From Chitinibacter sp046530675 (GTDB lineage: Bacteria > Pseudomonadota > Gammaproteobacteria > Burkholderiales > Chitinibacteraceae), in NCBI RefSeq assembly GCF_046530675.1, contig NZ_CP172558.1, positions 1,240,001 through 1,304,000 on the forward strand: a stretch of DNA of 64,000 nt. Direction: 5' to 3'. Below the pieces are notes generated by a model. The model did not search any database. It was not told where the DNA came from and was given only the letters and a program-made list of their open reading frames with translations. This document shows positions 42,951 through 51,567 of the stretch, piece after piece. Made by a program: the position numbers and the translations under genes. Numbering within the stretch: position 1 is the first letter of the stretch; each line of letters opens with the position of its first letter.

Positions 42951-44045
42951 ATGGCTGCTACTGATGTCCAACTCCTTGCCCGTTTGAGTGCGCAACTGGG
43001 CGACTTTTCGCTTGACGTTGATTTAACGCTGCCCGCGAATGGCGTGTCGGTGTTATTCGGTTCTTCCGGTTGTGGCAAAACGACGATATTGCGCGCGCTG
43101 GCCGGGCTGGAGCCGCGGGTGCGCGGTACGGTCACTTTCGCGGGTGAAGTCTGGCAGGACGAATCGCGTTTTGTTCCGCCGCATCAACGCGGCGTCGGCA
43201 TGGTGTTTCAGCAGCCGGGTTTGTTTCCCCATTTATCGGTCGAACACAATCTGCAATTTGGCTTGAAACGCACGCCAGCCACGCAGCGCCGTATCGGTTA
43301 CGAGCGAGCAATTGATTTGCTCGGCATCGCTCATTTGCTCGCACGCAGACCCGACAAGCTTTCGGGCGGCGAGCAGCAACGCGTCGCGATTGCGCGTGCG
43401 CTACTGACTTCGCCGAAGTTGTTATTGCTCGACGAGCCGCTGGCTGCGCTTGATGCGCCGCGCAAGGCCGAGTTGCTGCCATATCTGGCTCAGCTCAATC
43501 GTGAGCTGAATATCCCGATGGTGTACGTGACCCACGCAATGGATGAAGTCAGCCAACTGGCCGATTATCTGGTGCTGATGACTGCCGGGCGGGTGAGCGC
43601 GCAGGGTGCGCTGGCCAGCACGCTGGCGCGGCCGGATTTGCCCGCGCAATTTGCCGACGAACGCTCGACGATTCTGGACACCCGCGTGGTTGAGCTCAAT
43701 GCCGGTTTTCATTTAACTCGGCTGGCCTTTGGGCTTGATGGCTGCGGCGGTGAGCTGTGGGTGCCGAGCAAGCAGCATCAGCTGGGTCAGACGCAAAGAC
43801 TGCGGATTATGGCGCGTGATATCAGCATTGCCACGACCGATGACACACACAGCAGTATTGTCAATCGACTGCCGGCGCGGATCACCGCGCTATTGCCCAC
43901 CGCGCATCCGGCGCATGTGCTGGTGCAAATGTCGGTGCATGGTGTGACGTTGACGGCGCAAATTACCGCGCTGTCACAGTCGCGGCTGCAATTGGCAGTC
44001 GGGCAAACCGTGTGGGCGCAGGTGAAGGCGGTTGCTTTGCTGTAG
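42951..44045 (+). CDS. modC: ModC, molybdate ABC transporter ATPase
   Basis: 364 residues. ABC ATPase domain: Walker A FGSSGCGKTT (residues about 36-45), Q-loop FQQPGLFPH, signature LSGGEQQRVAIARAL, Walker B LLLLDEPLAALD and the H-loop VTHAMDE. The C-terminal 70 residues (from about 290) form the molybdopterin-binding-like TOBE domain typical of ModC. It ends the mod operon and is followed by a degenerate 49-bp element. Confidence 0.94.
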   Translation: MAATDVQLLARLSAQLGDFSLDVDLTLPANGVSVLFGSSGCGKTTILRALAGLEPRVRGTVTFAGEVWQDESRFVPPHQRGVGMVFQQPGLFPHLSVEHNLQFGLKRTPATQRRIGYERAIDLLGIAHLLARRPDKLSGGEQQRVAIARALLTSPKLLLLDEPLAALDAPRKAELLPYLAQLNRELNIPMVYVTHAMDEVSQLADYLVLMTAGRVSAQGALASTLARPDLPAQFADERSTILDTRVVELNAGFHLTRLAFGLDGCGGELWVPSKQHQLGQTQRLRIMARDISIATTDDTHSSIVNRLPARITALLPTAHPAHVLVQMSVHGVTLTAQITALSQSRLQLAVGQTVWAQVKAVALL

Positions 44046-44048
44046 TAT

Positions 44049-44097
44049 GGGTATGTCTTTGTAGCGCGACTTTGAATTGGTTTGCATAGCTATACGG
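44049..44097. repeat. 49-bp GGGTAT/ATAC element, degenerate copy
   Basis: GGGTAT at 44049-44054 and ATACGG at 44092-44097, three bases after the modC stop. The left interior GTCTTTGTAGC resembles that of the 50064 copy. Position and spacing support membership although the right arm is altered. Confidence 0.55.
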
Positions 44098-44220
44098 GTA
44101 AGGTGTATGTGAGATGTAAGCTTGTTCCTGTCGCGCAACTGTCCATACGTGCCATTTACGGCTTTGCATCTGACAGCAGGCTACGGATAATCATGCCTTA
44201 AATGACTGATCGAGAATGGC

Positions 44221-45681
44221 GTGAAACTGATTCCCAAGCGTTTGCATCTTTTGCTGCTGGTGGCGACCTTGCTGGTGCTGGGTTTTTTGACGACGAGTCT
44301 GGCTAGCTACTGGGTTTCACGCGACGAGATCCATCACGGCATTGTCAGCAATGCGCTGCCGCTGACCGGCGACAATATCTATTCCGAAATCCAGAAAGAC
44401 ATGCTGCGCCCGGTGTTTATCTCTTCGCAGATGGCGCACGACACCTTTGTTCGCGACTGGATTCTGGATGGCGAGCGCGACGTGAGCCAGATTGTGCGCT
44501 ACCTCAAGGAAGTCAAAACCAAAAACGGCACGCTGACCAGCTTTCTGGTTTCCGAGCGCAGCCGACATTACTACCATGCCGGTGGGGTGCTCAAAAACGT
44601 GAGCGAGCAGGAGCCGCGCGACGCCTGGTATTTCCGCGTACGGCAAATGAGCCAGCAATTTGAAACCAATGTCGACCCCGATCTGGCGCATCGCGACAAG
44701 ATGACCATTTTCATCAATTACCGCGTGCTTGATTATCAGAACCAGTTTATTGGTGCGATTGGCGTGGGCATTACGCTCGATACCATGTCGCAACTCTTGC
44801 AAAGTTACGAGCGGCGTTTTGCGCGGCAGATCTATTTTGTCAATGCCAAGGGCGAGGTGGTGCTCACCGGGCAAAACAAACAGCATCGCGGCACTATCCG
44901 TACCCAGCCGGGGCTGAGCGAGATTGCCGGGCAGATTATCAACCGCAGCACCAAACCCACCCAGCTCAGCTACCGTCATCATGGGCAGGATATTCAGGTC
45001 AACTCGCGCTATATCCCCGAGCTGGGCTGGTATCTGATTGTGGAGCAGAACGAAACCGAAGTCCTGCGCCCTGTGCAGCGCGTTCTGCTGCTCAATCTGG
45101 TGATTTCGGCGCTGGTCACGCTGATGGTGATTGCGCTGGCGCTCTACAGTATTAATCGCAACCAGTGCCAACTGGAAAAAGTGGCGACGATTGATGCGCT
45201 GACCCAGCTTCATAACCGGCAGGCTTTTGAAGTCGTGCTGGCGCAAAAGCTGAACGAGCTGGCGCGGCGGCCACGGGCGATTTCGGGGGTGTTTGTCGAT
45301 ATCGATCTGTTCAAGCAGGTGAATGACAAATTTGGCCACGCCGCCGGCGATCAAGTCTTGCAGGAGTTTGCCCAGCTGCTGCGCAATGCTGCACCACGCG
45401 CTTCGGATATTCTGGCGCGCTGGGGCGGGGAAGAATTTATTCTCATTCTGGATGATTGCGATCTGCTGCACGCTGTTGATCTGGCCGAGCGCCTGCGTCT
45501 GAACGTAGCCAGCCATCATTTTGATCTGCCCACCGTTCGTCCGATCACCATTAGCGTGGGCGTGACGCAATGGCAAAACGGCGAGTCATTGGCCGACTTT
45601 TTCCAGCGGATTGATAGTTTGCTCTACTTTGCCAAAACCCATGGCCGTAACCAGGTCATCGATCAGTTGCCTGTTGCGTGA
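44221..45681 (+). CDS. Diguanylate cyclase with a dCache-type sensor
   Basis: 486 residues starting at GTG (44221); no in-frame ATG lies near. TM1 at about residues 8-30, then a large periplasmic region (31-280) with the Cache pattern (DAWYFRVRQ, IFINYRVLDYQNQFIGAIGVGITLD, and IQVNSRYIPELGWYLIVEQ), TM2 (288-308), and GGDEF (DALTQLHNRQAFE, VDIDLFKQVNDKFGHAAGD, RWGGEEF). It makes c-di-GMP in response to an extracellular small molecule. The preceding 170-base gap has no recognised signal. Confidence 0.92.
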   Translation: MKLIPKRLHLLLLVATLLVLGFLTTSLASYWVSRDEIHHGIVSNALPLTGDNIYSEIQKDMLRPVFISSQMAHDTFVRDWILDGERDVSQIVRYLKEVKTKNGTLTSFLVSERSRHYYHAGGVLKNVSEQEPRDAWYFRVRQMSQQFETNVDPDLAHRDKMTIFINYRVLDYQNQFIGAIGVGITLDTMSQLLQSYERRFARQIYFVNAKGEVVLTGQNKQHRGTIRTQPGLSEIAGQIINRSTKPTQLSYRHHGQDIQVNSRYIPELGWYLIVEQNETEVLRPVQRVLLLNLVISALVTLMVIALALYSINRNQCQLEKVATIDALTQLHNRQAFEVVLAQKLNELARRPRAISGVFVDIDLFKQVNDKFGHAAGDQVLQEFAQLLRNAAPRASDILARWGGEEFILILDDCDLLHAVDLAERLRLNVASHHFDLPTVRPITISVGVTQWQNGESLADFFQRIDSLLYFAKTHGRNQVIDQLPVA

Positions 45682-45796
45682 TTTATTGCTGCTATTGAGT
45701 GGCAATAGTGCATAGGACGTACTGCCTTATTTCGCTATGCTATCGGCATGCTTGCTCACCTTGAGCAAGTTCGAGAATCCTAAAGCGGAGAAGAAA

Positions 45797-46273
45797 ATGA
45801 CGATTGCATCTCAATTGACTCTGTGTGCCGTAGTGATGAGCACAAGCCTGATGGCCTTTGCCGAAGCCGATCCAATGAAAGCATTTCCACCGGCTGAAGA
45901 AGGCTATCAGCGGATTGTGATCAAGTTGCCGTCAGTTAAAAACCCCGATTTGTACCGCGTGCAACTGATTCCGGGCAAAGTGATCGACGCCGATTGCAAT
46001 ACACGCGGTTTGCGCGGCGAAATTGACGAAGAAACCGTCAAAGGCTGGGGATATAACTACTGGAAAGTCGAAAAAGTCGGCCCGGGCCCGGCCACGATGA
46101 TGGCCTGCCCGGCGGGCACCAGCAGCCGTAAATTTGTGCCGGTGTATTCCGACGACGACCTGATCCGCTACAACGCCAAATTGCCCGTGGTGGTGTACGT
46201 GCCGAATGATGTCGAGCTGCGCTATAAAATCTGGCGCGCGCCAGAGCAAGCCAAAATCGGCACGGTTGAATAA
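45797..46273 (+). CDS. eco: Ecotin, periplasmic serine protease inhibitor
   Basis: 158 residues from the ATG at 45797 (GGAG six bases upstream). Signal peptide ending near LMAFAEA. The mature protein matches ecotin closely: YQRIVIKLP, VDCN-like DADCNTRGLRG, GWGYNYWKVEKVGP, the reactive loop ATMMACPAG (P1 Met, as in E. coli), and LPVVVYVPNDVELRYKIWRAPE. The loop cysteine pair is present. Ecotin dimers inhibit trypsin-like proteases, for example those of predators or hosts. Confidence 0.93.
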   Translation: MTIASQLTLCAVVMSTSLMAFAEADPMKAFPPAEEGYQRIVIKLPSVKNPDLYRVQLIPGKVIDADCNTRGLRGEIDEETVKGWGYNYWKVEKVGPGPATMMACPAGTSSRKFVPVYSDDDLIRYNAKLPVVVYVPNDVELRYKIWRAPEQAKIGTVE

Positions 46274-46405
46274 ACCGACGGGGCAAAGTCCTAATCTCGT
46301 TTACTTAAGAAAATCATAAAAATCCGACGCAGAGGAAGCTTGGATTTATTTTGATTGCTTCCGTATCTTTGCGCTTCTGCATCGAAAACTTTTCGAGTCC
46401 TTGAA

Positions 46406-46443
46406 TAAAAAATGCCGTTCATTTGACTTAAGTGAACGGCATT
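46406..46443 (-). terminator. Terminator of the minor pilin operon built from a repeated 17-mer
   Basis: Stem AATGCCGTTCA (46411-46421) against TGAACGGCATT (46433-46443), and on the minus strand followed by TTTTTT. The right arm contains the complement of AATGCCGTTCACTTAAG, the same 17-mer found in the repeat island at 22933-23100. Confidence 0.85.
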
Positions 46444-46465
46444 CCTCGTTTGAAGGCTTGCCTGT

Positions 46466-47554
46466 TTAACTGCAGCCAGCTACGGCTTGGGTGATTTCAA
46501 GCCAGGCTTTGCCATCGCCAGTATTGCTGCTTGGGTTGTCGCCCTGAGTCCACCATTTGGCCTGATAGTATTTTGACCCATGTTTGACTTTCGCTCCGCC
46601 TGAATACGCGGTTGCCGAGTTCCACGATAGGCAGATTACTCCGGCTGGGGTCGCCGTTGCTGCCGCCGTGGGTGCTACGGTAGGGACTGAAGTTGGCGCC
46701 GAAGTCGGTGCTGAAGTTGGTGCTGCAGTAACTGCTGGCGTGGCATTCGGATCTGGCGTCGCCGTCACCGCTGGCGTGGCGCTGGGTGTTGGGCTTGCTG
46801 ATGAATTTGAAGTCGCATTGCCACAATATGGCGCTTCACCCAGATTTTTCCAGTAATCGGGGTGTGCAATGTCGGTGTCGTTATCATTGTTTTTTGGCTG
46901 GTTATAACCGGGCTTGGGGCAGCCGCCGTCTTTGTAGCAAACAAAATAACGGTTACCAGCCTGATTGCCTTGCCGGACCACATCGCCTTGTTGCCAGCCA
47001 TTGGATGCATTCCAGTTGCTATAAGTGATCAGCTTGCGATAGTCGGCTAACAGGACTTTCGTCTCGATGTATTGGTCAGTCTTGGGCGCGACAGCACCTG
47101 TATCGCTCCATTTCACACCATCCCAGCGGACTTTGGCGATGACCTTGGCTGACGAAACGCCGGTTGGGCAAAGACCGCCTGTGACGGCTTGCGCACTGCC
47201 ATTCGTTTGAGCCTTGCAGGTGAGTGCTAACTCGCAAACCCGCGACATTTCATTATGTGACCCAGTGACCTCGCCATTGCAGAGGGTGTCCAGATCGACA
47301 AAATCGAGGCTTTTCATGTCGGTACTGAGTACGCCTTCGGTGTCGGTTAGTCCGCAAGTGGCGCGTTCGGTTTGCGAACGAATTTTCTCCAGTGCCTGGT
47401 AGGCATAGGCTTGTGCCTCAATTCTTTGCTTGTTGTATGCAGCCGTACCCAGCGTTTGTGCTTGCAATCGGGTCAGTGCCAATACACTCACTGCGATCAC
47501 GACTAAAGTGACCATCACTTCGATCAGGCCTATACCTTGTTGTGCGCGGCGCAT
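46466..47554 (-). CDS. PilV-like minor pilin fused to a CBM5/12 chitin-binding domain
   Basis: 362 residues. Type III prepilin signal MRRAQQG^IGLIEVMVTL with Glu5 and a hydrophobic helix (residues 8-30) as in PilV. A Cys-rich globular region follows. Residues about 175-240 (WQQGDVVRQGN, YFVCYKDGG, YWKNLGEAPYCG) may be a second CBM-like unit. A Thr/Pro/Ala linker (245-305) leads to a clear CBM5/12 domain (308-354): WNSATAYSGGAKVKHG, YYQAKWWTQGDNP, WLEI. Ordinary PilV is about 150-200 residues. The last gene of the operon, it starts on the TAATG of the PilX stop. I infer a pilus-borne chitin adhesin. Confidence 0.85.
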   Translation of the reverse strand: MRRAQQGIGLIEVMVTLVVIAVSVLALTRLQAQTLGTAAYNKQRIEAQAYAYQALEKIRSQTERATCGLTDTEGVLSTDMKSLDFVDLDTLCNGEVTGSHNEMSRVCELALTCKAQTNGSAQAVTGGLCPTGVSSAKVIAKVRWDGVKWSDTGAVAPKTDQYIETKVLLADYRKLITYSNWNASNGWQQGDVVRQGNQAGNRYFVCYKDGGCPKPGYNQPKNNDNDTDIAHPDYWKNLGEAPYCGNATSNSSASPTPSATPAVTATPDPNATPAVTAAPTSAPTSAPTSVPTVAPTAAATATPAGVICLSWNSATAYSGGAKVKHGSKYYQAKWWTQGDNPSSNTGDGKAWLEITQAVAGCS

Positions 47555-48663
47555 TAGAAGTCCCTCCAGCCGGATTTGCCTGCAAAACTGAGGCTCTTAT
47601 ATGGGTCTTGTAGCCCTTTCGAGCCCGGATTGGCATACAGGTGTAATGATCCTCCGCTGGCTCTCATATTGCCTTCGACGGCTAACATGCCATTAATGCG
47701 ACCGGTACCAGCGATATCGACGTCTTTTGTGACATACACCAACCCCCAGACCGCGTCGTTGGCGGCCGATTGATTAAGCGCACTGGCCGTCATATTGCCA
47801 TCGACAATGACAATTTTATTGGCAGTGTCAATCGGAGCTGATCCGTCTTTTGGGTGCAGCAGACGATCCCCTGTTTTTATTTCTACATCGCCATTGATCC
47901 ACACAACATTTCCCGGGCTAGCCGACTCGGCTTTGGTTTTCATTGCTGCTCGGGATGTTTTGCCAAAAATCTGTTTCCAATAATCGGCCGAAGATTTTTT
48001 TCCACGAGCAGCAGGCGCTTTTTTATCCCCTGGTGCACCGTCGTTGGTATAAAAAAACATCGAAGTATTGTAGGGATCGCTAGTGCAAGGTGCTGGGCTA
48101 TTGCAATTGACTGCATCAGCGCCATACCCAATTCCGGTAGACCCGGGCGGGGCGCCGTCAACAGTCACCGATGAGCCCCATATCCGTGTCAGCGTGTCAT
48201 TGATACTCAAATAGTCATTGAGCATACCGCCGAGCTGTTCATAGCTGATGTATTGCGTCACCACGGCTTTACCGTCGCTGCAATTGCTGGCGCAACCGGT
48301 GCTGGTCAGCTCAAGCCGAGGCAGGCCGGAAACGGGATCCGGGGTGGTGGTTTTGGCGCTCAGTGAATAAACCAGATTAGCGTCGGCATATTTGCTGTTG
48401 AGCGTGATTGTACTGGGGGTGCTGCTCAAACCATTGAGCATGGTTTTATTAATACTTTCATCGCTGAGCTGGGCGGTAAAAGCTGCGACGCCGGCGTTAG
48501 CGGCTTCGAGTGCTTTGGTACGGAAAAACAGCTGATTGCTGGCTTTGCTTTCCTGAATCACCTGACGGCTGATGCTCAGGCCTCCCAGCGTAATCATGAT
48601 GAGCAAGACGGCCGAAATCAGCAATGTGCTGGCACCCTGTTGACGATGTAAGCTGATGGTCAT
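47554..48663 (-). CDS. PilX-like minor pilin protein, large
   Basis: 369 residues, about twice the usual PilX. The N-terminus RQQGASTLLISAVLLIMITL is of the PilX_N type (no Glu5), followed by an amphipathic helix with SRQVIQESKASNQLFFRTKALEAANAG. The C-terminal half (about 255-350), with VVWINGDVEIKTGDRLL, IVIVDGNMTASAL and RINGMLAVEGNMRASGGSL, has regular short beta repeats. It is part of the fimT-pilW-pilX-pilV minor pilin operon, which primes pilus assembly. Confidence 0.8.
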   Translation of the reverse strand: MTISLHRQQGASTLLISAVLLIMITLGGLSISRQVIQESKASNQLFFRTKALEAANAGVAAFTAQLSDESINKTMLNGLSSTPSTITLNSKYADANLVYSLSAKTTTPDPVSGLPRLELTSTGCASNCSDGKAVVTQYISYEQLGGMLNDYLSINDTLTRIWGSSVTVDGAPPGSTGIGYGADAVNCNSPAPCTSDPYNTSMFFYTNDGAPGDKKAPAARGKKSSADYWKQIFGKTSRAAMKTKAESASPGNVVWINGDVEIKTGDRLLHPKDGSAPIDTANKIVIVDGNMTASALNQSAANDAVWGLVYVTKDVDIAGTGRINGMLAVEGNMRASGGSLHLYANPGSKGLQDPYKSLSFAGKSGWRDF

Positions 48664-48673
48664 GGCAGATTCC

Positions 48674-49300
48674 TTAGTCTGTTGACGTCAGCGTTGTGAT
48701 TGCGCTGACATTGAACATTTCTACGGCCAAGTTGCTCACCGCGAGTTTGGTCGTTTCAAGGCTGCTGAGCGTCGCGCCATTTTCTCCTTTGGCGCGAGCT
48801 TCATAGCTCAGTGCTAAAGTGCCGGGGCTGGCGCTGTCACTGGTGATTGAAAATGCGGTGATGGTGATGCGGGATGAATCAATCAGTGATTCCCAGTTGC
48901 CGGAGTCGGCCGCATCGCTGCATTTGCCAGCGGCATTGTTTCGCATTTGCAGCTGGTTGCTAATAAAGCGGAATCCCGAATAATTCAGCGTGCTGCCATC
49001 CGGGGTGTAGTAGCTGCTCAAAATACAGCTGGTGCTGTAAATGCCGGGTTGCAGGGTACTCAAATTTGGCGTTGCCAGACTGGCAGGATAAAAACCACTG
49101 CGGCGTAATTCGGAAATCAGCAGGTTTTCGGCAAAACGCATTTCTTTGCTTAGGTTCATTTCGCGCAATACATTCTTTTGCGCGCCAAGACTGCCGTAAA
49201 AATAGGCAATGATCGCCGATAAAAGTAGCAAGCCAATCGCGAGTGAAATAAGCAATTCAATCAGCGATAGGCCGCTTTGCCGTTTGAAGTGGGCTTTCAT
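48674..49300 (-). CDS. PilW-like minor pilin
   Basis: 208 residues from the ATG at 49300, which overlaps the upstream stop by 4 bases (ATGA). Prepilin signal KRQSG^LSLIELLISLAIGLLLL with Glu5. The remaining region has PilW features: LREMNLSKEMRFAENLLISELRRSGFYPA, then a Cys pair. It is a minor pilin thought to sit at the pilus tip complex. Confidence 0.83.
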   Translation of the reverse strand: MKAHFKRQSGLSLIELLISLAIGLLLLSAIIAYFYGSLGAQKNVLREMNLSKEMRFAENLLISELRRSGFYPASLATPNLSTLQPGIYSTSCILSSYYTPDGSTLNYSGFRFISNQLQMRNNAAGKCSDAADSGNWESLIDSSRITITAFSITSDSASPGTLALSYEARAKGENGATLSSLETTKLAVSNLAVEMFNVSAITTLTSTD

Positions 49301-49893
49301 AGGCAATCCTCCACATCGGTCACAGCGGGGTAGCTGCCCAGTTTTTTGCTGTCATCCGAGCTGGTACAGATTTTGACCCGGCTGCTGCTGCCGATGGCAA
49401 TATGGGCTTCGTAACCATTGGCTGAACTGAGCGTGAGCGCTTTTTTGCCGCTGTCGGCCCATTTGCTGCCGTCAGTGTCGCGCGGCATGCCATTGACCGG
49501 ATCAAAGAGGAAAGCGCTATCAAAATTGCTTGCATCGCTGCTGACGTTATTCCAGCTGCTGCCGGCTTTGGTAAACAGCCGCTTGCATGTTCCGTTGCTG
49601 GCGGTGGTGGAGGTGGTCGCTGTGCAGTTGCAGCTGGAAGCGCCGTTGGCGGTGCAGATTGAATATTTCCAGCCGCCAGTGGTTTCCAGTGTGAAATAGC
49701 TCGAAGCATTCAGGCGGATGGCTTCATTGCGCGCAAAAACTAGATCCTCGGCAACGCTGCTGGCGGCGGTTTTCAAGCGTTCTTTTTCCAGCATCTGGCT
49801 AAAACTTGGCGCCGCAATCGCCAGAATGATCGCCATGATCGCGATGGTGATCATCAGCTCAATCAGGGTAAAGCCTTTGGAAGCCATTTGCAT
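49297..49893 (-). CDS. FimT/FimU (GspH)-type pseudopilin
   Basis: 198 residues from the ATG at 49893; an ATG two codons downstream (49887) is an alternative. Prepilin signal MASKG^FTLIELMITIAIMAIIL, with the GspH-type helix SSVAEDLVFARNEAIRLNAS. Members in other bacteria help pilus priming and can bind DNA for uptake. It is the first gene of the operon. The promoter was not recognised in the 140-base gap upstream. Confidence 0.85.
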   Translation of the reverse strand: MQMASKGFTLIELMITIAIMAIILAIAAPSFSQMLEKERLKTAASSVAEDLVFARNEAIRLNASSYFTLETTGGWKYSICTANGASSCNCTATTSTTASNGTCKRLFTKAGSSWNNVSSDASNFDSAFLFDPVNGMPRDTDGSKWADSGKKALTLSSANGYEAHIAIGSSSRVKICTSSDDSKKLGSYPAVTDVEDCL

Positions 49894-50037
49894 AATCAAT
49901 ATTGCCTAATGCCAATTTGGATCCAAAGTTTAACGCAACATTACTGTTTAATCATATTGATGTTTGTTTTGTGTCAGTAATTTGTGTGCGCTAATTCGTT
50001 AGCGCTGATGTGGGCGACTTTGATTTGTTTGCCGTGA

Positions 50038-51477
50038 TCAATTTGAGCTCATGATTTTTCCTAGGGTATTAGCTTGTAGCCTAATTTCATCGTTGCTTAG
50101 CGATGAATACCCCATTAGCCAGCCTTCAATTGTTGGGTGTCCCAGATAGAATTGCGATAATGGCCTGAGTCGTAATCCTTGCTGGTTTCCCTTTATTGTC
50201 CAGTTGCGTTCATTGCCTGCGGGCGCTTTGACCGCAAATTGCAAACCGCCGCTGGTGTTGATTGGTTTGAGTTGCGGGCAGTGTTGCGCCAGTTCGGTTA
50301 CGAGCAGATCGCGGCGGCTTTTATAGAGTGTCCGCATCTGGCGCAAATGGCTGGCGAAATGGCCGCCATTGATAAAATCAGCGGTAACAGCCTGCATCAG
50401 TTGATTGCTGTGGCCGTCAAATGCCGTGCGCGCCAACGTAAACGGTGCAACCAGTTCGGGCGGCAGCACGAGGTAGGCAAGACGCAAAGAGCCAAACAGC
50501 ACCTTGCTAAACGTTCCCATATAAATCACGCGGCCTTGCGTATCCAGCCCTTGCAGCGAGGGTAGCGGGCGCTGCTCGTATTGAAACTCGCCGTCGTAAT
50601 CGTCCTCGATAATCCACGCCTTCATTGCCGCAGCATGTTCCAGCAGCGCCATGCGACGCGTCAGGCTCATGGCCATTCCCAAGGGGTATTGGTGTGAAGG
50701 CGTTGTGTAGATTAGCTTTGGCGTAGGGTACTTGGTGGCAGTATGTTCATTGATCTGCATGCCTTCGGCATCAACCGGAATCGGGCAAATCGCCGCACCG
50801 GCACTTTTCATCGCATTGCGCGCGCCCAGATAGCCGGGGTCTTCCAGCCAGACTGTGTCGCCCGCGTCGATCAATAATTGTGCGGTGAGCTGGATCGCCT
50901 GCTGCGAGCTGCTCAAAATCACAATCTGGCTGGCGTCGCAGACCACATTGCGCGATTGCGCCAGATAGCTGGCAATGGCGGCGCGCAGCTCGGGCAGGCC
51001 TTGCGGATCGCCATAGCGCATCAGCTCAATATGATCATTTTTCCAGCGCTGCTGCATCAGCTTGCCCCATAGCTCGTATGGGAAGGCTGTGCCGTCAGGT
51101 TGGCCAGTGAAAAATAAGCGCGTATTGGCGAGCTCGTCGCGGCAGGCGCCCATTTCGGCGATTTCCTGACCGCGTTGTGACAGATCTGCAGCCGCTTTGT
51201 ACGGTTTGGGTGTGCGTGAAACTGCTTCAATCGCGACAAAGCTGCCCGCCCCGGTTTTTCGTTGCAAATAACCTTCGGATTCCAGCCGCGAATACGCCAG
51301 CTCGACCGTGCTGCGTGACAGCTGCAAATCGGCGGCCAGTACGCGCGTTGCCGGTAAACGGCTTGCAAATGGCAAATGGCCATCCAGAATCGCTTGTCGC
51401 AGCGTACGGGCAAGCTGTTCATGCAAAGGCAGATCATTCTGCGCATGTGCGGCAAATAAAGTCGGAATTGCTGGCAT
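50038..51477 (-). CDS. MocR/PdxR-family regulator (GntR HTH plus aminotransferase-like domain)
   Basis: 479 residues. The N-terminal winged helix (HEQLARTLRQAILDGHLPFASRLPATRVLA, partly quoted as LPATRVLAADLQLSRSTV) is followed by a fold-type I aminotransferase domain with the PLP lysine in GTFSKVLFGSLRLAYLV at about residues 318-334. MocR regulators bind PLP and usually control a divergent gene. Here the divergent rhodanese gene starts 90 bases away. A 49-bp element (50064-50112) is read through near the C-terminus with unusual codons (AGG, CTA). Confidence 0.92.
   Translation of the reverse strand: MPAIPTLFAAHAQNDLPLHEQLARTLRQAILDGHLPFASRLPATRVLAADLQLSRSTVELAYSRLESEGYLQRKTGAGSFVAIEAVSRTPKPYKAAADLSQRGQEIAEMGACRDELANTRLFFTGQPDGTAFPYELWGKLMQQRWKNDHIELMRYGDPQGLPELRAAIASYLAQSRNVVCDASQIVILSSSQQAIQLTAQLLIDAGDTVWLEDPGYLGARNAMKSAGAAICPIPVDAEGMQINEHTATKYPTPKLIYTTPSHQYPLGMAMSLTRRMALLEHAAAMKAWIIEDDYDGEFQYEQRPLPSLQGLDTQGRVIYMGTFSKVLFGSLRLAYLVLPPELVAPFTLARTAFDGHSNQLMQAVTADFINGGHFASHLRQMRTLYKSRRDLLVTELAQHCPQLKPINTSGGLQFAVKAPAGNERNWTIKGNQQGLRLRPLSQFYLGHPTIEGWLMGYSSLSNDEIRLQANTLGKIMSSN
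50064..50112. repeat. 49-bp GGGTAT-N37-ATACCC element, perfect copy inside a coding sequence
   Basis: GGGTAT at 50064-50069 and ATACCC at 50107-50112, within the last 75 bases of the MocR gene. The coding strand reads the arms as Gly-Tyr and Asn-Thr. Confidence 0.85.
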
Positions 51478-51567
51478 TGGTCTGGCCTTTGGTGGGAAAT
51501 TGGCTCTTATGAAAAGACCATTATGCGACTACAGTGGGGGGAATGAAAAGTGATGAGGAGAATCTCA

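Noticed and set aside
22933..46443. The 17-mer AATGCCGTTCACTTAAG as a DNA uptake sequence
   Set aside because: It shares only ATGCCGT with the neisserial signal, lacks the CTGAA core and is far too rare in this window.
50684..50732. GGGTAT at 50684 as another 49-bp element
   Set aside because: The right partner at the fixed distance is GGTACT, not ATACCC.
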